DNA of 64,000 nucleotides from Biostraticola tofi. Its GTDB lineage: Bacteria; Pseudomonadota; Gammaproteobacteria; Enterobacterales; Enterobacteriaceae. The notes below the pieces were generated by a model. It was not told where the DNA came from. It searched no databases and saw only the letters and a program-made list of their open reading frames with translations. A program made the position numbers and the translations under genes. The stretch spans positions 840,682 through 904,681 of the forward strand of contig NZ_SMCR01000001.1 in the NCBI RefSeq assembly GCF_004343195.1. Direction: 5' to 3'. Shown one piece after another: positions 35,004-46,820 of the stretch. The number at the start of each line of letters is the position of its first letter. The stretch's first letter is position 1.

Positions 35004-35738
35004 TCAGCCGATGTTGAGGGATAACAGGGTAATAACATCTTCTGCATGCCGGGCATAGGCGCACTCGAATCGCATACCGGCGGTAACCTCCGGCGACAGG
35101 CCGACCAGCAATTGCAGGGTGATATGGCTCGCAGTCAGGTCGATCACCTGAGCATCCAGAAAATCAAAATAGCGCCGGACAGATGGATACAACGCTTTGA
35201 ACAGCGTTTCCTTGGCGGAAAACGCCAGCGTCAGACTGACCGCAAACGGCAGCGACAGCGTATCCAGGTACTGACGCTCGGCGACATTAATGATACCGGA
35301 CCACAACTCAAGCGCCTTGGCTGGGGCTATCAGCGTTTCGATATCAATGCCAACACCACCGATCCCGTTTTCTGAACGTTTACCCACTAGTGCCACTGCG
35401 GTAGAGGCGTGATGGCTAATAGCGCCATACAGGTTCTCCGGCCAGCAGGGCGCCCGATCTTCCCCCGGCAGCAGCACGAAGCCGGGATAGCCGAATTCAG
35501 CCAGTAACCTGTCGCACAGGATACGCCCGGCCAAATACTCGGCCCGACGTTTTACCGAAGCACTGGCGATGCTCTCCGGCAGCGCTATGCCCCTGGCCCG
35601 GTATTCTTCATCCTGATAAAACAGCGTATCAAAGGAACAATGCCAAACGCGGACCGGCAGCAATGCCTGCTGCAGCTCGGGCGGCCCAAACGGCAGCCCC
35701 TCCTCAATCAATAATAAATAGGGAGCCTGATTGTTCAT
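35004..35738 (-). CDS. entD: 4'-Phosphopantetheinyl transferase EntD-like
   Basis: 244 aa from the ATG at 35738. It carries the Sfp/EntD motifs: GGVGIDIE (metal and CoA binding) and FSAKETLFKALYP, plus YGAISHHASTAVAL. EntD activates the carrier domains of EntB and EntF in enterobactin synthesis. Convergent placement next to fepC fits the enterobactin theme, but no entCEBAF genes are seen here. It is longer than E. coli EntD (about 206 aa), mainly at the N-terminus. The true carrier substrate is unknown, and it could serve another siderophore or peptide synthetase. Confidence 0.85.
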   Translation of the reverse strand: MNNQAPYLLLIEEGLPFGPPELQQALLPVRVWHCSFDTLFYQDEEYRARGIALPESIASASVKRRAEYLAGRILCDRLLAEFGYPGFVLLPGEDRAPCWPENLYGAISHHASTAVALVGKRSENGIGGVGIDIETLIAPAKALELWSGIINVAERQYLDTLSLPFAVSLTLAFSAKETLFKALYPSVRRYFDFLDAQVIDLTASHITLQLLVGLSPEVTAGMRFECAYARHAEDVITLLSLNIG

Positions 35739-35870
35739 TAAACAGCATCCTTTTCCAGCGAAACCATGGTATAGCTTCATAAGATATTAAACAGGCTTTT
35801 CATCAGTATAATCAGTGAACTGAAGATTGATGAATCCCAGCATCATTTATTATTTTCTAGGAGCTTCTTT

Positions 35871-36110
35871 ATGGTCATCTCCTCTCAGATACTGCCATTT
35901 GCGGCGATTGCGCTGGGCCTGGTGCTGACGCCGGGCCCCAACATGATCTATCTTATCTCCCGATCCCTTAACGCAATGAATGCACTCAGCGCCGGGTCAA
36001 TTGCGCAGAGGCTGAACGGGCGCCCCTTATGGTGGGTAATACAACGCTGGCTGATGGGCACGGTGCTGGCCGGACTGGCGATACGTATGCTGGCTGAGAG
36101 CCGCCGCTAG
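35871..36110 (+). pseudogene. LysE/RhtB exporter remnant with internal deletion
   Basis: The 79-codon frame starts with a normal LysE-family N-terminus (IALGLVLTPGPNMIYLISRS) and ends with a LysE-type C-terminal helix (WWVIQRWLMGTVLAGLAIRML). About 125 residues between them, roughly helices 2-5, are missing, in frame, around codons 35-45. A 79-aa product cannot make the six-helix exporter of about 205 aa, so it is a deleted pseudogene. Between it and the chemoreceptor stop (36111-36300) I see no intact gene, only a short membrane-like frame on the minus strand. Confidence 0.75.
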
Positions 36111-36300
36111 TCTGGCTACAGGTCCACGCGGGCTGTAGACCGGCGACAAGCGATATCAGCATACCCGTACCGAGCACCGTAACGAAGGTAGCCATGCCCA
36201 TCATACCGGCGCGCTTGTGGCCTGCAGCGCGGTCTCTCACCGCGTATTGAGCCGTTGCCCTGACGGCCAGACGCGGGTCCAGACCGTCATGTGTCAGCGA

Positions 36301-37965
36301 CTAGAAACGCTCCCAGGCATCTTTGTTGTTATCTTCTAATCTCAGATTGCCGCCACGGTTGGCGCTCAGCGAAGTCATAGGGACTTTAGCCATACCGGCA
36401 AAACCATTCTTCGGACTTGCCGACACGTTGTTGATAGTGAATATCGACATGGCGGTGTTCAGCGTGTGAGCCTGTTCCTGCAAACTCTGCGCTGCACAGG
36501 CAGATTGTTCGACCAGGGCCGCATTCTGCTGGGTAACTTGGTCCATTTCATTGACCGCCTCGGAAATCTGCGAAATACCAATGCTTTGTTCATCGGACGC
36601 CAGTGTGATTTCACCAATGATTTCACTGACTTTGGATACTGACTGTACGATTTCCTGCATGGTTTTGCCCGCATCGTCGGCCTGAGATGAACCCAGCACG
36701 ACTTTCTGCACCGAGCTTTCAATCAAGGTATGGATTTCCTTGGCAGCATCGGCGCTGCGTTTGGCCAGATTGCGTACTTCGCCTGCGACCACGGCGAATC
36801 CACGTCCTTGCTCGCCTGCCCGTGCCGCTTCCACCGCCGCGTTAAGCGCCAGGATATTGGTCTGATGCGCAATGCCGTCAATGACCCGGTTGATATCGGC
36901 AATCCGCCGAGAACTGGTGGCTATTTCCTGCATCGTTTTAACCACACTATGCACGGCATCCCCGCCTTCGCTGGCGGTTTGTCGTGCCTTGATTGCCAGC
37001 TGATTGGCGTGATGCGCATTTTCGGCATTGTGCTTAACGGTGATTTTCAACTGTTCCATACTGGCTGCGGTTTGCTGCAGTGCTGATGCCTGCTCTTCAG
37101 TACGTGAAGAGAGATCATTACTGCCGGATGAGATCTCCTGGGCGCTGCTATAAATGGTCTCTGCGCTGTTTCTGACTTCGGAAACAATAGCGCTCAACGA
37201 TGTCTGCACATCCGACAGCTCAGACAGCACCGTACCTATCTCATCCCGATGGCCGATATCAATCGGCGTCACCAGATTACCGTGGGAAATAATCCGGCAG
37301 TGCTCACACGCGAGCTCAAGTCTGACAAATAGGGCGCTATTTACCCAACGCCAGGTGATGTAGCCGAATAAAAACAGCAGTACAAAGGCGGCTATCGAGA
37401 TAGTGAGATTACGAAAATATTGATCGTTAGAGATTTTGATCAATTGTCCCCAGCGCTCTTCCGCCCGGGCATTATACGCAGCCATGAGCTTATCGAAACG
37501 CTCGATAGCCGCAGTCAAATTGCCATTGTTACTGTTCCTGACGTTATTGTTTTTCAGAAACTCAATGTTCCCCTGAACCAGTGGGATAAGGTTAGCATAG
37601 GCCAGTTCAAGGTCTTTGAGCCGCCGCTCATACGCTGGCGAAAAGTAAGGCGGAGCAACCACTCCCCGCATAAGTTTTATGGATTCATCGATTAGCGTTT
37701 GCACTTTGGCTAAACTGGCCGTTCTCTCTTGCGCAGTGGCGATACCCGGCGTTGTAATCAGGTAGAGTTCTGCACTGATCTGCGCTCGCTTGGTATTGAT
37801 GAGCTGCAGGTCATACGACCCTTCAGCCCGACGGGACATTTCTGAGAAATTGTCCCGGGCCTGGTGCGAATCTCTTACTGCAAGCAGTAAAAGGACCGAG
37901 ATGAATATAAAGATGAACCCGCCAATAATAGCTATCGACGACGATAATTTCCTATTTTTGAACAT
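36301..37965 (-). CDS. Methyl-accepting chemotaxis protein
   Basis: 554 aa: N-terminal helix (11-30), periplasmic four-helix-bundle sensor (~31-190), second membrane helix (~191-210), HAMP domain and a long cytoplasmic signalling coil with the conserved hairpin tip VIDGIAHQTNILALNAAVEAARAGEQGRGFAVVAGEVRNLAKRSA. The C-terminus is DAWERF, a variant of the CheR/CheB tether NWETF. This is the Tsr/Tar class. No che or flagellar genes flank it, so it is an orphan receptor. The ligand is not predictable. Confidence 0.92.
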   Translation of the reverse strand: MFKNRKLSSSIAIIGGFIFIFISVLLLLAVRDSHQARDNFSEMSRRAEGSYDLQLINTKRAQISAELYLITTPGIATAQERTASLAKVQTLIDESIKLMRGVVAPPYFSPAYERRLKDLELAYANLIPLVQGNIEFLKNNNVRNSNNGNLTAAIERFDKLMAAYNARAEERWGQLIKISNDQYFRNLTISIAAFVLLFLFGYITWRWVNSALFVRLELACEHCRIISHGNLVTPIDIGHRDEIGTVLSELSDVQTSLSAIVSEVRNSAETIYSSAQEISSGSNDLSSRTEEQASALQQTAASMEQLKITVKHNAENAHHANQLAIKARQTASEGGDAVHSVVKTMQEIATSSRRIADINRVIDGIAHQTNILALNAAVEAARAGEQGRGFAVVAGEVRNLAKRSADAAKEIHTLIESSVQKVVLGSSQADDAGKTMQEIVQSVSKVSEIIGEITLASDEQSIGISQISEAVNEMDQVTQQNAALVEQSACAAQSLQEQAHTLNTAMSIFTINNVSASPKNGFAGMAKVPMTSLSANRGGNLRLEDNNKDAWERF

Positions 37966-38168
37966 ATTTCTGCCGATGCGCCTTTAGAAAAGTGGAATGC
38001 CAGGCTATGTTATCGGCAACGCTTAGAAAAAATTTAATGGAATTAATTTGTCGGCTAAGTGAGTGTCTGTCATTAGTGAACCGGTTATTGACCTGACATC
38101 GACCCAGGGGCTATGTTGGGAGCGGAAAAATGGTCCGGTATTGATTAGCAGCCAGCAGCACGGCAGTT

Positions 38169-38609
38169 TCAGTCAGGCGTTATAGGCCTGCACTCAACCG
38201 GTGAAGGGTTAGCCGTGCAATCCAGTGCAATCGATTGCACTGTTGCACCACGGTGGTTGGGCAACCTGATGTCGGCGCGCGTCTGCCAGGATTTTCCTTC
38301 CTCACCGCACCACAGCCTTTGCAACGGCATTTGATCCAAAGAGCGGTTAAGCATAATGACCTCTCCACTGGCGGTGTTTTTCCATAGGGCAATGTTGAGT
38401 TGCTGACCGAGCGCTAACTGCCCGAGCGCGACGGAGTACCAGTGAGCAGTAGTGGCCTGGCAATCCAGCGGTTTGCTGCCGGCGTTATAAATGGACAGCG
38501 TAAAAGGCGTCAGGCCGGCAGTACCCTGCCTTACCACCGGTGCCTGTTCGGCACCGGCGTGACTGACAACCAAAAGACAGGCAGACAACAGGCAGGGCAT
38601 TAATTTCAT
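38169..38609 (-). CDS. Secreted/periplasmic hypothetical protein, 146 aa
   Basis: ATG at 38609 with GGAG seven bases upstream. A Sec signal peptide (MKLMPCLLSACLLVVSHAGA) is followed by a beta-rich mature domain containing four cysteines (in PLDCQATT, RLWCGEE, ALDCTAN and VECRP) that can pair as two disulfides. I recognise no family. It is divergent from the BMP transporter operon. A periplasmic or surface role is inferred from the signal only. Confidence 0.65.
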   Translation of the reverse strand: MKLMPCLLSACLLVVSHAGAEQAPVVRQGTAGLTPFTLSIYNAGSKPLDCQATTAHWYSVALGQLALGQQLNIALWKNTASGEVIMLNRSLDQMPLQRLWCGEEGKSWQTRADIRLPNHRGATVQSIALDCTANPSPVECRPITPD

Positions 38610-38704
38610 CACGCTTCTCCGGCACCGATAACAGTGAATTCGTCACTGCCAGAAGAAAATGTATCCAGGAATAAGTCAATAATAATATGTTGAGGAAAAC
38701 GCTT

Positions 38705-39730
38705 ATGTTCAAACCGTGGTTCACCTGTGCTGTTGTGATGATCGTCGCTTCGACAATCGGCTCGGTATCCTCCGCCGCTGAAATCAAATCAATCGCTATC
38801 CTGACCCCTGAACCCGGTACCGATTTTGGCTGGAACCAGCAAGGCATTGCCGCGGCCAGGCAGGCGGGTAAAAATGAGGGGGTGAACGTTATCATCGCCG
38901 ACAACCTGGGCTATGGCGATGTTCGGCCGGCGCTGCGGGATCTGGCCGAAGACGGTGCCCAGTTGCTTATCGCCCATGCCAGCGGTTACAACCAGGCGGC
39001 ACCGGAAATCGGCGACCAGGTCGGCGTGCCGGTCGCCATCACCGACAGCCCCGCCTCGCTTAAGGCAGGAAAAGTGGCGGATTATACCGTCAGTGGACAT
39101 GAGGGCGCTTATCTGGCCGGTACGCTGGCGGCCACCATGACTCGCAGCGGCACAGTAGGTATCGTCGTTTCAGGGGAGCCTCCGGCCTGGAATGCCCAGT
39201 CCAGCGCGTTTATCCTTGGCGCACGCGCCGCCCGGCCAGACATCCATATTCGCTACGCCGTCATAGGGCCGGCCGCTTATAGCGACGCTACCGGCGGTAA
39301 ACGGGTCACCTCTTCTGTCATCGCCGCCGGCGCGGATATCATTTTCGGTCAGGGCAACGGCTCAAGCTTTGGTATGCTGCAGGCGGTAGAGACCACCCCG
39401 GCCCCGGATGGCGGCAAAGTCTATTTCATTGATGTCATCGGCGACAAATCAACTATCGACAAAGGCCATCTGCTCAGTTCCGTCGTCTGGAACCTGGCAC
39501 CGGTCTACACGGCAATGATTGAAGATCTGAAAAAAGATGCCTTTGGCGCGCACAACTATAAAACATCGCTGGCCGATGGTTCTATCAGTTTGCTGAAAAC
39601 CCGCTATATCCCCGATGAGATCTGGCAAAAAGTTGGAAACGTGCGCCGCGCCATTATCAGCGGCCAAGTGAAGGTGCCCGCGGATTACGACGCAAAATCC
39701 TTGCATGCATTACTGGCCTCGACGCAATAA
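38705..39730 (+). CDS. BMP-family ABC substrate-binding protein
   Basis: 341 aa; the ATG at 38705 follows GAGGA. Signal peptide (~1-25, cleaved near SSA-AE), then the Bmp/Med fold: TPEPGTDFGWNQQGIAAAR, HASGYNQAAPEIGDQ and GQGNGSSFGMLQAV. BMP proteins bind nucleosides, or purine-like ligands such as xanthine, in the periplasm and feed an ABC importer encoded just downstream. It is not the cytoplasmic protein despite close ATPase linkage. Exact ligand not deduced. Confidence 0.85.
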   Translation: MFKPWFTCAVVMIVASTIGSVSSAAEIKSIAILTPEPGTDFGWNQQGIAAARQAGKNEGVNVIIADNLGYGDVRPALRDLAEDGAQLLIAHASGYNQAAPEIGDQVGVPVAITDSPASLKAGKVADYTVSGHEGAYLAGTLAATMTRSGTVGIVVSGEPPAWNAQSSAFILGARAARPDIHIRYAVIGPAAYSDATGGKRVTSSVIAAGADIIFGQGNGSSFGMLQAVETTPAPDGGKVYFIDVIGDKSTIDKGHLLSSVVWNLAPVYTAMIEDLKKDAFGAHNYKTSLADGSISLLKTRYIPDEIWQKVGNVRRAIISGQVKVPADYDAKSLHALLASTQ

Positions 39731-39801
39731 GTCGCCTGGCTTAGCGTTAAACAGACCCAACCCGCAGTCACGTTGACGTATTTTCGCAGGATAACAGCAA
39801 C

Positions 39802-41361
39802 ATGCGCCAGTCTGCCCCCGCTACCATCATGCCGAAGGTGGAGCTGAACCAGTTGAGTAAAAGCTTCGGTGATGTTGTCGCCTGCGAGCGGGTCAGTCTG
39901 GCCCTGTGGCCTGGCGAAGTACATGTCCTGCTCGGAGAAAACGGGGCCGGAAAATCGACACTGGTCAGCATGCTGTCCGGCCTGCAGCGTCCGGACAGCG
40001 GCGTTGTGCGTGTTGATGGCCGGCCGGAAAAACTGACATCGCCGCGTCGTGCGCTGGAATTGGGTATCGGCACGGTTTTTCAGCACAGTATGATGGTGCC
40101 TGAACTCAGTCTCATCGATAACATTGCTCTCGGCAACGGCACGTGGTGGCGCAGGCCTGACCGGCAGCAAATAGCCGCCGAGCTTAGGCGCATCGGTTTG
40201 GAAATCGGCATCCATCTGGATCCGCTGGCTAAAGCCGGATCATTGTCGCTGGGAGAACTGCAGCAGGCGGAGATCGTCCGTACCTTGATGCGCGGCAGCC
40301 GGGTCATTGTCCTGGATGAAGCTACCGCCATGCTGGCGCCTCATCATGCCGAGGAACTGGGGCAATTGATGGGCCGACTGGTTGGTCGGGGTCTGGCGGT
40401 GGTGTTTATCACCCATAGACTTACTGAAGCGCTGGCCTGGGGAGACCGAATCTCCGTATTACGCCAGGGACGCAAAGTCGGAGAATTGACGCCGGATCAG
40501 CTGAACGACCTTAGCCAGCCACAGGCGGTAGAGGAAATAATGCAACTGATGTTTAACCTGCAGGACGGCCCTGCCGCCCCGGCAGCGACCAGGATAAGCG
40601 CCATCAGCAAAGAGGCGCCCGCACGACTGGATATCCAGCGGCTGAAAATACCCGACCCGGTGGTACCCATCAACGCTTTCGACCTGCGGGTCGCCGGCGG
40701 TGAAATCCTCGGTATCGCCGGTATCGACGGCAATGGCCAAAAACAGCTGGCCGAGGGCCTGGCCGGGCAGCGTCCGCTATCGGCCGGCCATATTTATCTC
40801 GACGGTGAGCCTATTGAGGGTTATAGCGTCGGCGAAAGGCGCCGACGCGGTCTGCGCTATGTCACTGATGATCGGCTGGGAGAGGGAACGGTAGCCGGGT
40901 TTTCAGTGGCCGTTAACCTGCTGCTCAAGCAAATTGGTGAACCGCCTTTCTGGCGTCGAGGGCTGGAGCAGCCCGCGGCGATCGCCGGCTATGCTCGCGC
41001 CCGCGCCCGGCAGTTCGATATCCGCACGCCGAGCATTGATAGCCCCATAGCGAGCCTTTCCGGCGGTAATATCCAAAAAGTACTGCTGGCAAGGGAACTC
41101 GGCAAGCATGCCAAAGCCGTCATCTTTGCCAAACCGACCCATGGACTGGATGTAAAGAATATCCAGTCGATACGGCAGCGCATCCGCCAAACGGCAATAG
41201 AGGGCGCGGCTGTCATTTTGATATCGACCGATTTGGAGGAATTGCTGGCGCTGGCGGACAACATCGTGGTGATGTCCAGGGGCGTCATCATCGGCAGGGT
41301 CAGCAACCAGGGCGACGCACGTCTGAAAGTAGCCGAACTGATGAGCGGGGTAGGCCAATGA
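39802..41361 (+). CDS. Duplicated ABC ATPase of nucleoside-type importer
   Basis: 519 aa with two fused ATP-binding domains. The first has Walker A GENGAGKST (residue ~50), a SLGELQQAEIV signature and DEATAML Walker B. The second has a degenerate Walker A (GIDGNGQ) and the signature SLSGGNIQKVLLAREL with the family-typical loss of the Walker B Glu (VIFAKPTHGLDV). This layout is that of the RbsA/YufO group; the second-half changes are normal there and not a defect. It drives the permeases downstream, overlapping the first by four bases. Confidence 0.88.
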   Translation: MRQSAPATIMPKVELNQLSKSFGDVVACERVSLALWPGEVHVLLGENGAGKSTLVSMLSGLQRPDSGVVRVDGRPEKLTSPRRALELGIGTVFQHSMMVPELSLIDNIALGNGTWWRRPDRQQIAAELRRIGLEIGIHLDPLAKAGSLSLGELQQAEIVRTLMRGSRVIVLDEATAMLAPHHAEELGQLMGRLVGRGLAVVFITHRLTEALAWGDRISVLRQGRKVGELTPDQLNDLSQPQAVEEIMQLMFNLQDGPAAPAATRISAISKEAPARLDIQRLKIPDPVVPINAFDLRVAGGEILGIAGIDGNGQKQLAEGLAGQRPLSAGHIYLDGEPIEGYSVGERRRRGLRYVTDDRLGEGTVAGFSVAVNLLLKQIGEPPFWRRGLEQPAAIAGYARARARQFDIRTPSIDSPIASLSGGNIQKVLLARELGKHAKAVIFAKPTHGLDVKNIQSIRQRIRQTAIEGAAVILISTDLEELLALADNIVVMSRGVIIGRVSNQGDARLKVAELMSGVGQ

Positions 41362-42452
41362 TCGGTGGATCCCCTTCAGACGGCAAGCTGGCCTACCGGC
41401 TTATCGGTCGTCTGCACCCCAGACGCTGGCTCGCCCCTTTGCTGATGTCTGCAGGGCCGATGGTTGTTGCCTTGCTGGTGACCGGCGTGCTGCTGGTGAT
41501 GATGGGTGTCAATCCGCTGGAGTACTATGGTTATATTGTGCGCCGTGGTCTGCTCAGCCCTTCAGGCCTGCAGGCAAGCCTGACCAGGATGGGCCCTCTG
41601 CTGCTTATTGCTGCCAGCCTGATTGCCGCCTTCCGCGCCGGGCTCTGGAATCTGGGCGGCGACGGACAATTCTTGCTGGGTGCCGTGTTCGCTTCGGCTT
41701 CGGCCCCGGCACTGCTGGCCGCCGGTACGCCGCTCTGGTTGACGCTGCTGGCCGCATCGCTGGTCGGCGCTGTTATCGGCGGGCTATGGGCGGTGCTGCC
41801 TGCCCTGCTTAAAGCCTGGCAAAATATCAATGAGATCATCACTACCCTGATGATGTCATTCCTGGCAATTTCTCTATCCAACTTACTGATAAAAAATGTC
41901 TTTTTTGATCCAGGCACCACAGTACCCCAGACCATCAATCTTGCTTATGCCGACCGATTGCCGCCGCTTTTCGACAGTCATGTTTCCAGCGGTGTGCTGA
42001 TTGGCCTGTTCGCCCTTCTTCTGGTGCACTGGCTAATGACGCGTACCGCGCTTGGCCTGCAGCTGAGAGTTGTCGGCGCCAACCCCGGCGCGGCCATACA
42101 CGCCGGGCTGCCGGTGATCGGCCTGACGGTCCTGGCGTTGGCTTTATCAGCCTCTCTGGCCGGCCTGGCCGGTGCCGTTGAGGTGCTTGGGGTACAGGGA
42201 AGCGTCCGCGCCGACTGGAACCCAGCCTACAGTCTGGTGGTGGTGCCACTGGTTTTCCTGGCACGGCTCAACGGCTTCGGCACCCTCGCTTTGGTGTTTA
42301 TCTTTTCGGTACTGTCTATAGGCAGCGAGAGCGCCGCCAGGCGCATCGGGGTACCGAATCACTTTACCCTGGTCACGGTAGCCGTACTGCTGATTGTAAT
42401 GGCGCTGACCGAACGGGTGGCGGGCCGTCGCCGCGAAAAAAAAGGGGGCTGA
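41358..42452 (+). CDS. BMP-type ABC permease 1
   Basis: 364-aa branched permease of the BPD_transp_2 family, with GPMVVALLVTGVLLVMMGVNPLEYYGYIV and the EAA-like FRAGLWNLGGDGQFLLGAVFA block shared by YufP-type nucleoside permeases. Eight to ten helices. It overlaps the ATPase by four bases and is followed after three bases by the second permease, so the three are coupled. Confidence 0.88.
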   Translation: MIGGSPSDGKLAYRLIGRLHPRRWLAPLLMSAGPMVVALLVTGVLLVMMGVNPLEYYGYIVRRGLLSPSGLQASLTRMGPLLLIAASLIAAFRAGLWNLGGDGQFLLGAVFASASAPALLAAGTPLWLTLLAASLVGAVIGGLWAVLPALLKAWQNINEIITTLMMSFLAISLSNLLIKNVFFDPGTTVPQTINLAYADRLPPLFDSHVSSGVLIGLFALLLVHWLMTRTALGLQLRVVGANPGAAIHAGLPVIGLTVLALALSASLAGLAGAVEVLGVQGSVRADWNPAYSLVVVPLVFLARLNGFGTLALVFIFSVLSIGSESAARRIGVPNHFTLVTVAVLLIVMALTERVAGRRREKKGG

Positions 42453-42455
42453 AAG

Positions 42456-43388
42456 ATGGATCCATTAAGCCAGGGTTTTCTGACATCACTGCTGTTGGGC
42501 ACGGTGGTCGCCGGCGTGCCTCTGCTGTTGGCCGGGCTCGGCGAGCAGCTGTCTGAAAAAACCGGCGTGCTCAATATCGGGCTTGAGGGCATGATGCTGA
42601 CCGGTGCCTATGCCGGTTTTTATATCGCCTGGCAGACCGGCTCCCTGTGGCTGGGTCTGACCGGCGGCGCGATCGCCGGCCTGGCTGTTGCGGTTCTGAT
42701 GGGCATTTGCTGCGTCTGGCTGCGGCTTAACCAGATCGTTATCGGTATTGCCATTACCCTTGGTGCCGAGGGCGCCACTGCCCTGCTGCATTATCTGCAG
42801 TTCAGCCGTACCTATCCGCGACTGGGAAGGACAGATACCCTGCTGCTGCCTGGGCTGGCGGACATTCCTTTCATCGGGCCGATTTTTTTTAACCAGCCAG
42901 CCATTGTCTATCTGGCAATACTCCTCACCGGGCTACTGTCATGGCTTTATCGACAGACCCATCTGGGTTTATCACTGCAGGCGGCAGGCGACAAACCTGA
43001 GTCGCTGGATGCGGCCGGTGTCGATGTGCTGTGGACTCGGACCCTGGGGGTACTGTCTGCTGGCCTGCTGGCTGGATTAGGTGGGGCGTTCATGTCGCAG
43101 ATTGGTGCGGGAATCTTCGTGCCCTTCATGACCCAGGGTAACGGGTTTATCGGGATTGTGCTGGCGATGCTGGCCAGAGGCAAGCCCTGGTGGGTGCTGG
43201 CCGGTGCCCTGCTGTTCGGCGGTTGCCTGTCGATAACTACCGCGCTGCAGGTACTGGGGGTAAACGTACCGACCGACGCCATACAGATGCTGCCGTATAT
43301 CGCCGTGATGCTGGTACTGATTATTTTTGGACGGCGGGCAAAACTGCCCGCCGCCTTGGCAACCGCTTACGTTCGCGGAGCGCGATGA
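42456..43388 (+). CDS. BMP-type ABC permease 2
   Basis: 310 aa, second permease of the pair (YufQ-like). It contains LLAGLGEQLSEKTGVLNIGLEGMML, conserved in this family, and GGAFMSQIGAGIFVPFMTQGNGFIG. With the binding protein and ATPase it completes a nucleoside importer operon. Its last 22 bases overlap the convergent ypeB gene. The C-terminal basic tail TAYVRGAR differs from the usual end. Confidence 0.88.
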   Translation: MDPLSQGFLTSLLLGTVVAGVPLLLAGLGEQLSEKTGVLNIGLEGMMLTGAYAGFYIAWQTGSLWLGLTGGAIAGLAVAVLMGICCVWLRLNQIVIGIAITLGAEGATALLHYLQFSRTYPRLGRTDTLLLPGLADIPFIGPIFFNQPAIVYLAILLTGLLSWLYRQTHLGLSLQAAGDKPESLDAAGVDVLWTRTLGVLSAGLLAGLGGAFMSQIGAGIFVPFMTQGNGFIGIVLAMLARGKPWWVLAGALLFGGCLSITTALQVLGVNVPTDAIQMLPYIAVMLVLIIFGRRAKLPAALATAYVRGAR

Positions 43389-43600
43389 CCTTCTCTCAGT
43401 GGGTCAATCAGCCCCTCCAGCCCTTCGGTCTTGATAACCAGGGCCAGATTCATCAGCTCGCCGAGCCGCCCGGCAGGGAATTCATCCTTGCGGGCAAACC
43501 AGAGCAGGTAGGGCTCAGGCAAATCGATAAGCATCCTGCCCTGATATTTTCCAAAAGGCATCGCGGTATTGGCGATGGCGATCAGATCCTCTTTTTCCAT
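43367..43600 (-). CDS. ypeB: YpeB, DUF3820 small protein
   Basis: 77 aa from the ATG at 43600, reading MEKEDLIAIANTAMPFGKYQ. It has the same FGKYQGRMLIDLPEPYLLWFARK pattern as E. coli YpeB, which also neighbours ligA. DUF3820 is small and of unknown function; resemblance to nuclease-associated modules has been suggested. Its 3' end runs into the convergent permease gene by 22 bp. Confidence 0.85.
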   Translation of the reverse strand: MEKEDLIAIANTAMPFGKYQGRMLIDLPEPYLLWFARKDEFPAGRLGELMNLALVIKTEGLEGLIDPLREGHRAPRT

Positions 43601-43613
43601 AGTGGTTCTCCTG

Positions 43614-45653
<2,040 letters not shown>

Positions 45654-45674
45654 TCACCATCGATAATAACGGAA

Positions 45675-45694
45675 AACCCCCGCGTACGGGGGTT
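45675..45694 (-). terminator. Hairpin between zipA and ligA
   Basis: Stem AACCCCCG/CGGGGGTT with a four-base CGTA loop, followed on the minus strand by TTTTCC. It could end zipA transcription partly, with ligA downstream reached by readthrough or its own promoter. Confidence 0.55.
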
Positions 45695-45728
45695 GTATGA
45701 TTCAGGGGCGCGGCCGAGCTGACGACAT

Positions 45729-46820
45729 TCAGGCGTCGGCAATGACCTCAAGCACATCACGGATACGGGCTTTATAGGTATCCAGCTTCTGCGGCGTTAA
45801 CATCCGTCGTTCATCATCCAGCACCACTCCACCGCAGTCATCGGCAATGCGCTGGGCGGACTGCAGCATCAGCTTGAAGTTCTGATGGGCGTCGCCATAG
45901 GAAGGCACCATCATGAACATCGAGATCCCGGGGGTGGTAAATTCAGCCATGGCATCTGGGTTAAAAGAACCCGGCTTTACCATATTGGCAAGGCTGAACA
46001 GGACCGGTCCACTGCCGGCCGGGCTGAGGTGACGATGGAAAATATTCATTTCCCCGTACTGGAAACCGGCCTGAAGAACGCTCTGCAGCAAATCTTCTCC
46101 GCCGATGACCGTGCCGTTATGGGCAGCGACATGCAGCACCAGCACCGTCTCCCTTGGCCTGGCCGGTGCGGCGGGTCGCGTGGGTTCGACGGCCGGTTGC
46201 TGGTGCGACGATGGGGAATGGGCATGCCCGCTTTCGCCGACGCCGTGTCCGCCATCGCGCCCATCTTCATCACTTCCATGACGGCGGTGTTGCTCAGGAT
46301 TTTCCTGCACTGATCGAGGTTTGATCTGCGCTGACGAAGGCAGCAGTGGATCGTCGCCGTGCTGGTCGAAATCTGATATGTCGTCTGCAGCTTCAGGCTG
46401 CTGTACCGGAGCAAATGGCTGTTGCTTGCCAAGGGCATGGCGGATGGGTTCTGAAACAGTGTCCTGTTCCCCGGGCTGGTCGTCAAACAATGGGTCAAAT
46501 ACCTGCCCTGGTTTTTGACCCACTGGAGCGGCGTGACTTGATGAAGGCGCCGCCGGTTCCGACGGATCGCGGTATTGCCCCAGGGGAGGTACATCATTAT
46601 TATTACGGACGCGAGTAATACGAACCTCACCCACACTTTCCTCGCTGTCATCCAGCGATGGGTCGTTAGGTTCCTGACGTTCTTGTTTCAGTCGTTTTAC
46701 CGGGCGGTCGCGGAAAATCGAAGAGCGTTCTTTACGGCTGGTCCACAAGCCGTGTAACAGCAACGCAATAATTGCGACCGCACCTACAACGATTAATATC
46801 AGACGCAAATCCTGCATCAT
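45729..46820 (-). CDS. zipA: Cell division protein ZipA
   Basis: 363 aa. The N-terminal membrane anchor [26 protein letters not shown] matches the E. coli start. It is followed by a charged then Pro/Gln/His-rich linker (~85-220), unusually rich in His and Gly between 165 and 200, and the FtsZ-binding C-terminal domain ([26 protein letters not shown] to DVLEVIADA). ZipA tethers the Z ring to the inner membrane. The linker is the only region that differs strongly from relatives. Confidence 0.95.
   Translation of the reverse strand: MMQDLRLILIVVGAVAIIALLLHGLWTSRKERSSIFRDRPVKRLKQERQEPNDPSLDDSEESVGEVRITRVRNNNDVPPLGQYRDPSEPAAPSSSHAAPVGQKPGQVFDPLFDDQPGEQDTVSEPIRHALGKQQPFAPVQQPEAADDISDFDQHGDDPLLPSSAQIKPRSVQENPEQHRRHGSDEDGRDGGHGVGESGHAHSPSSHQQPAVEPTRPAAPARPRETVLVLHVAAHNGTVIGGEDLLQSVLQAGFQYGEMNIFHRHLSPAGSGPVLFSLANMVKPGSFNPDAMAEFTTPGISMFMMVPSYGDAHQNFKLMLQSAQRIADDCGGVVLDDERRMLTPQKLDTYKARIRDVLEVIADA

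Noticed and set aside
40900..41300. Damaged second ATP-binding site in the BMP transporter ATPase
   Set aside because: The loss of the Walker B Glu in the second half is usual in this family, so it is not a mutation.
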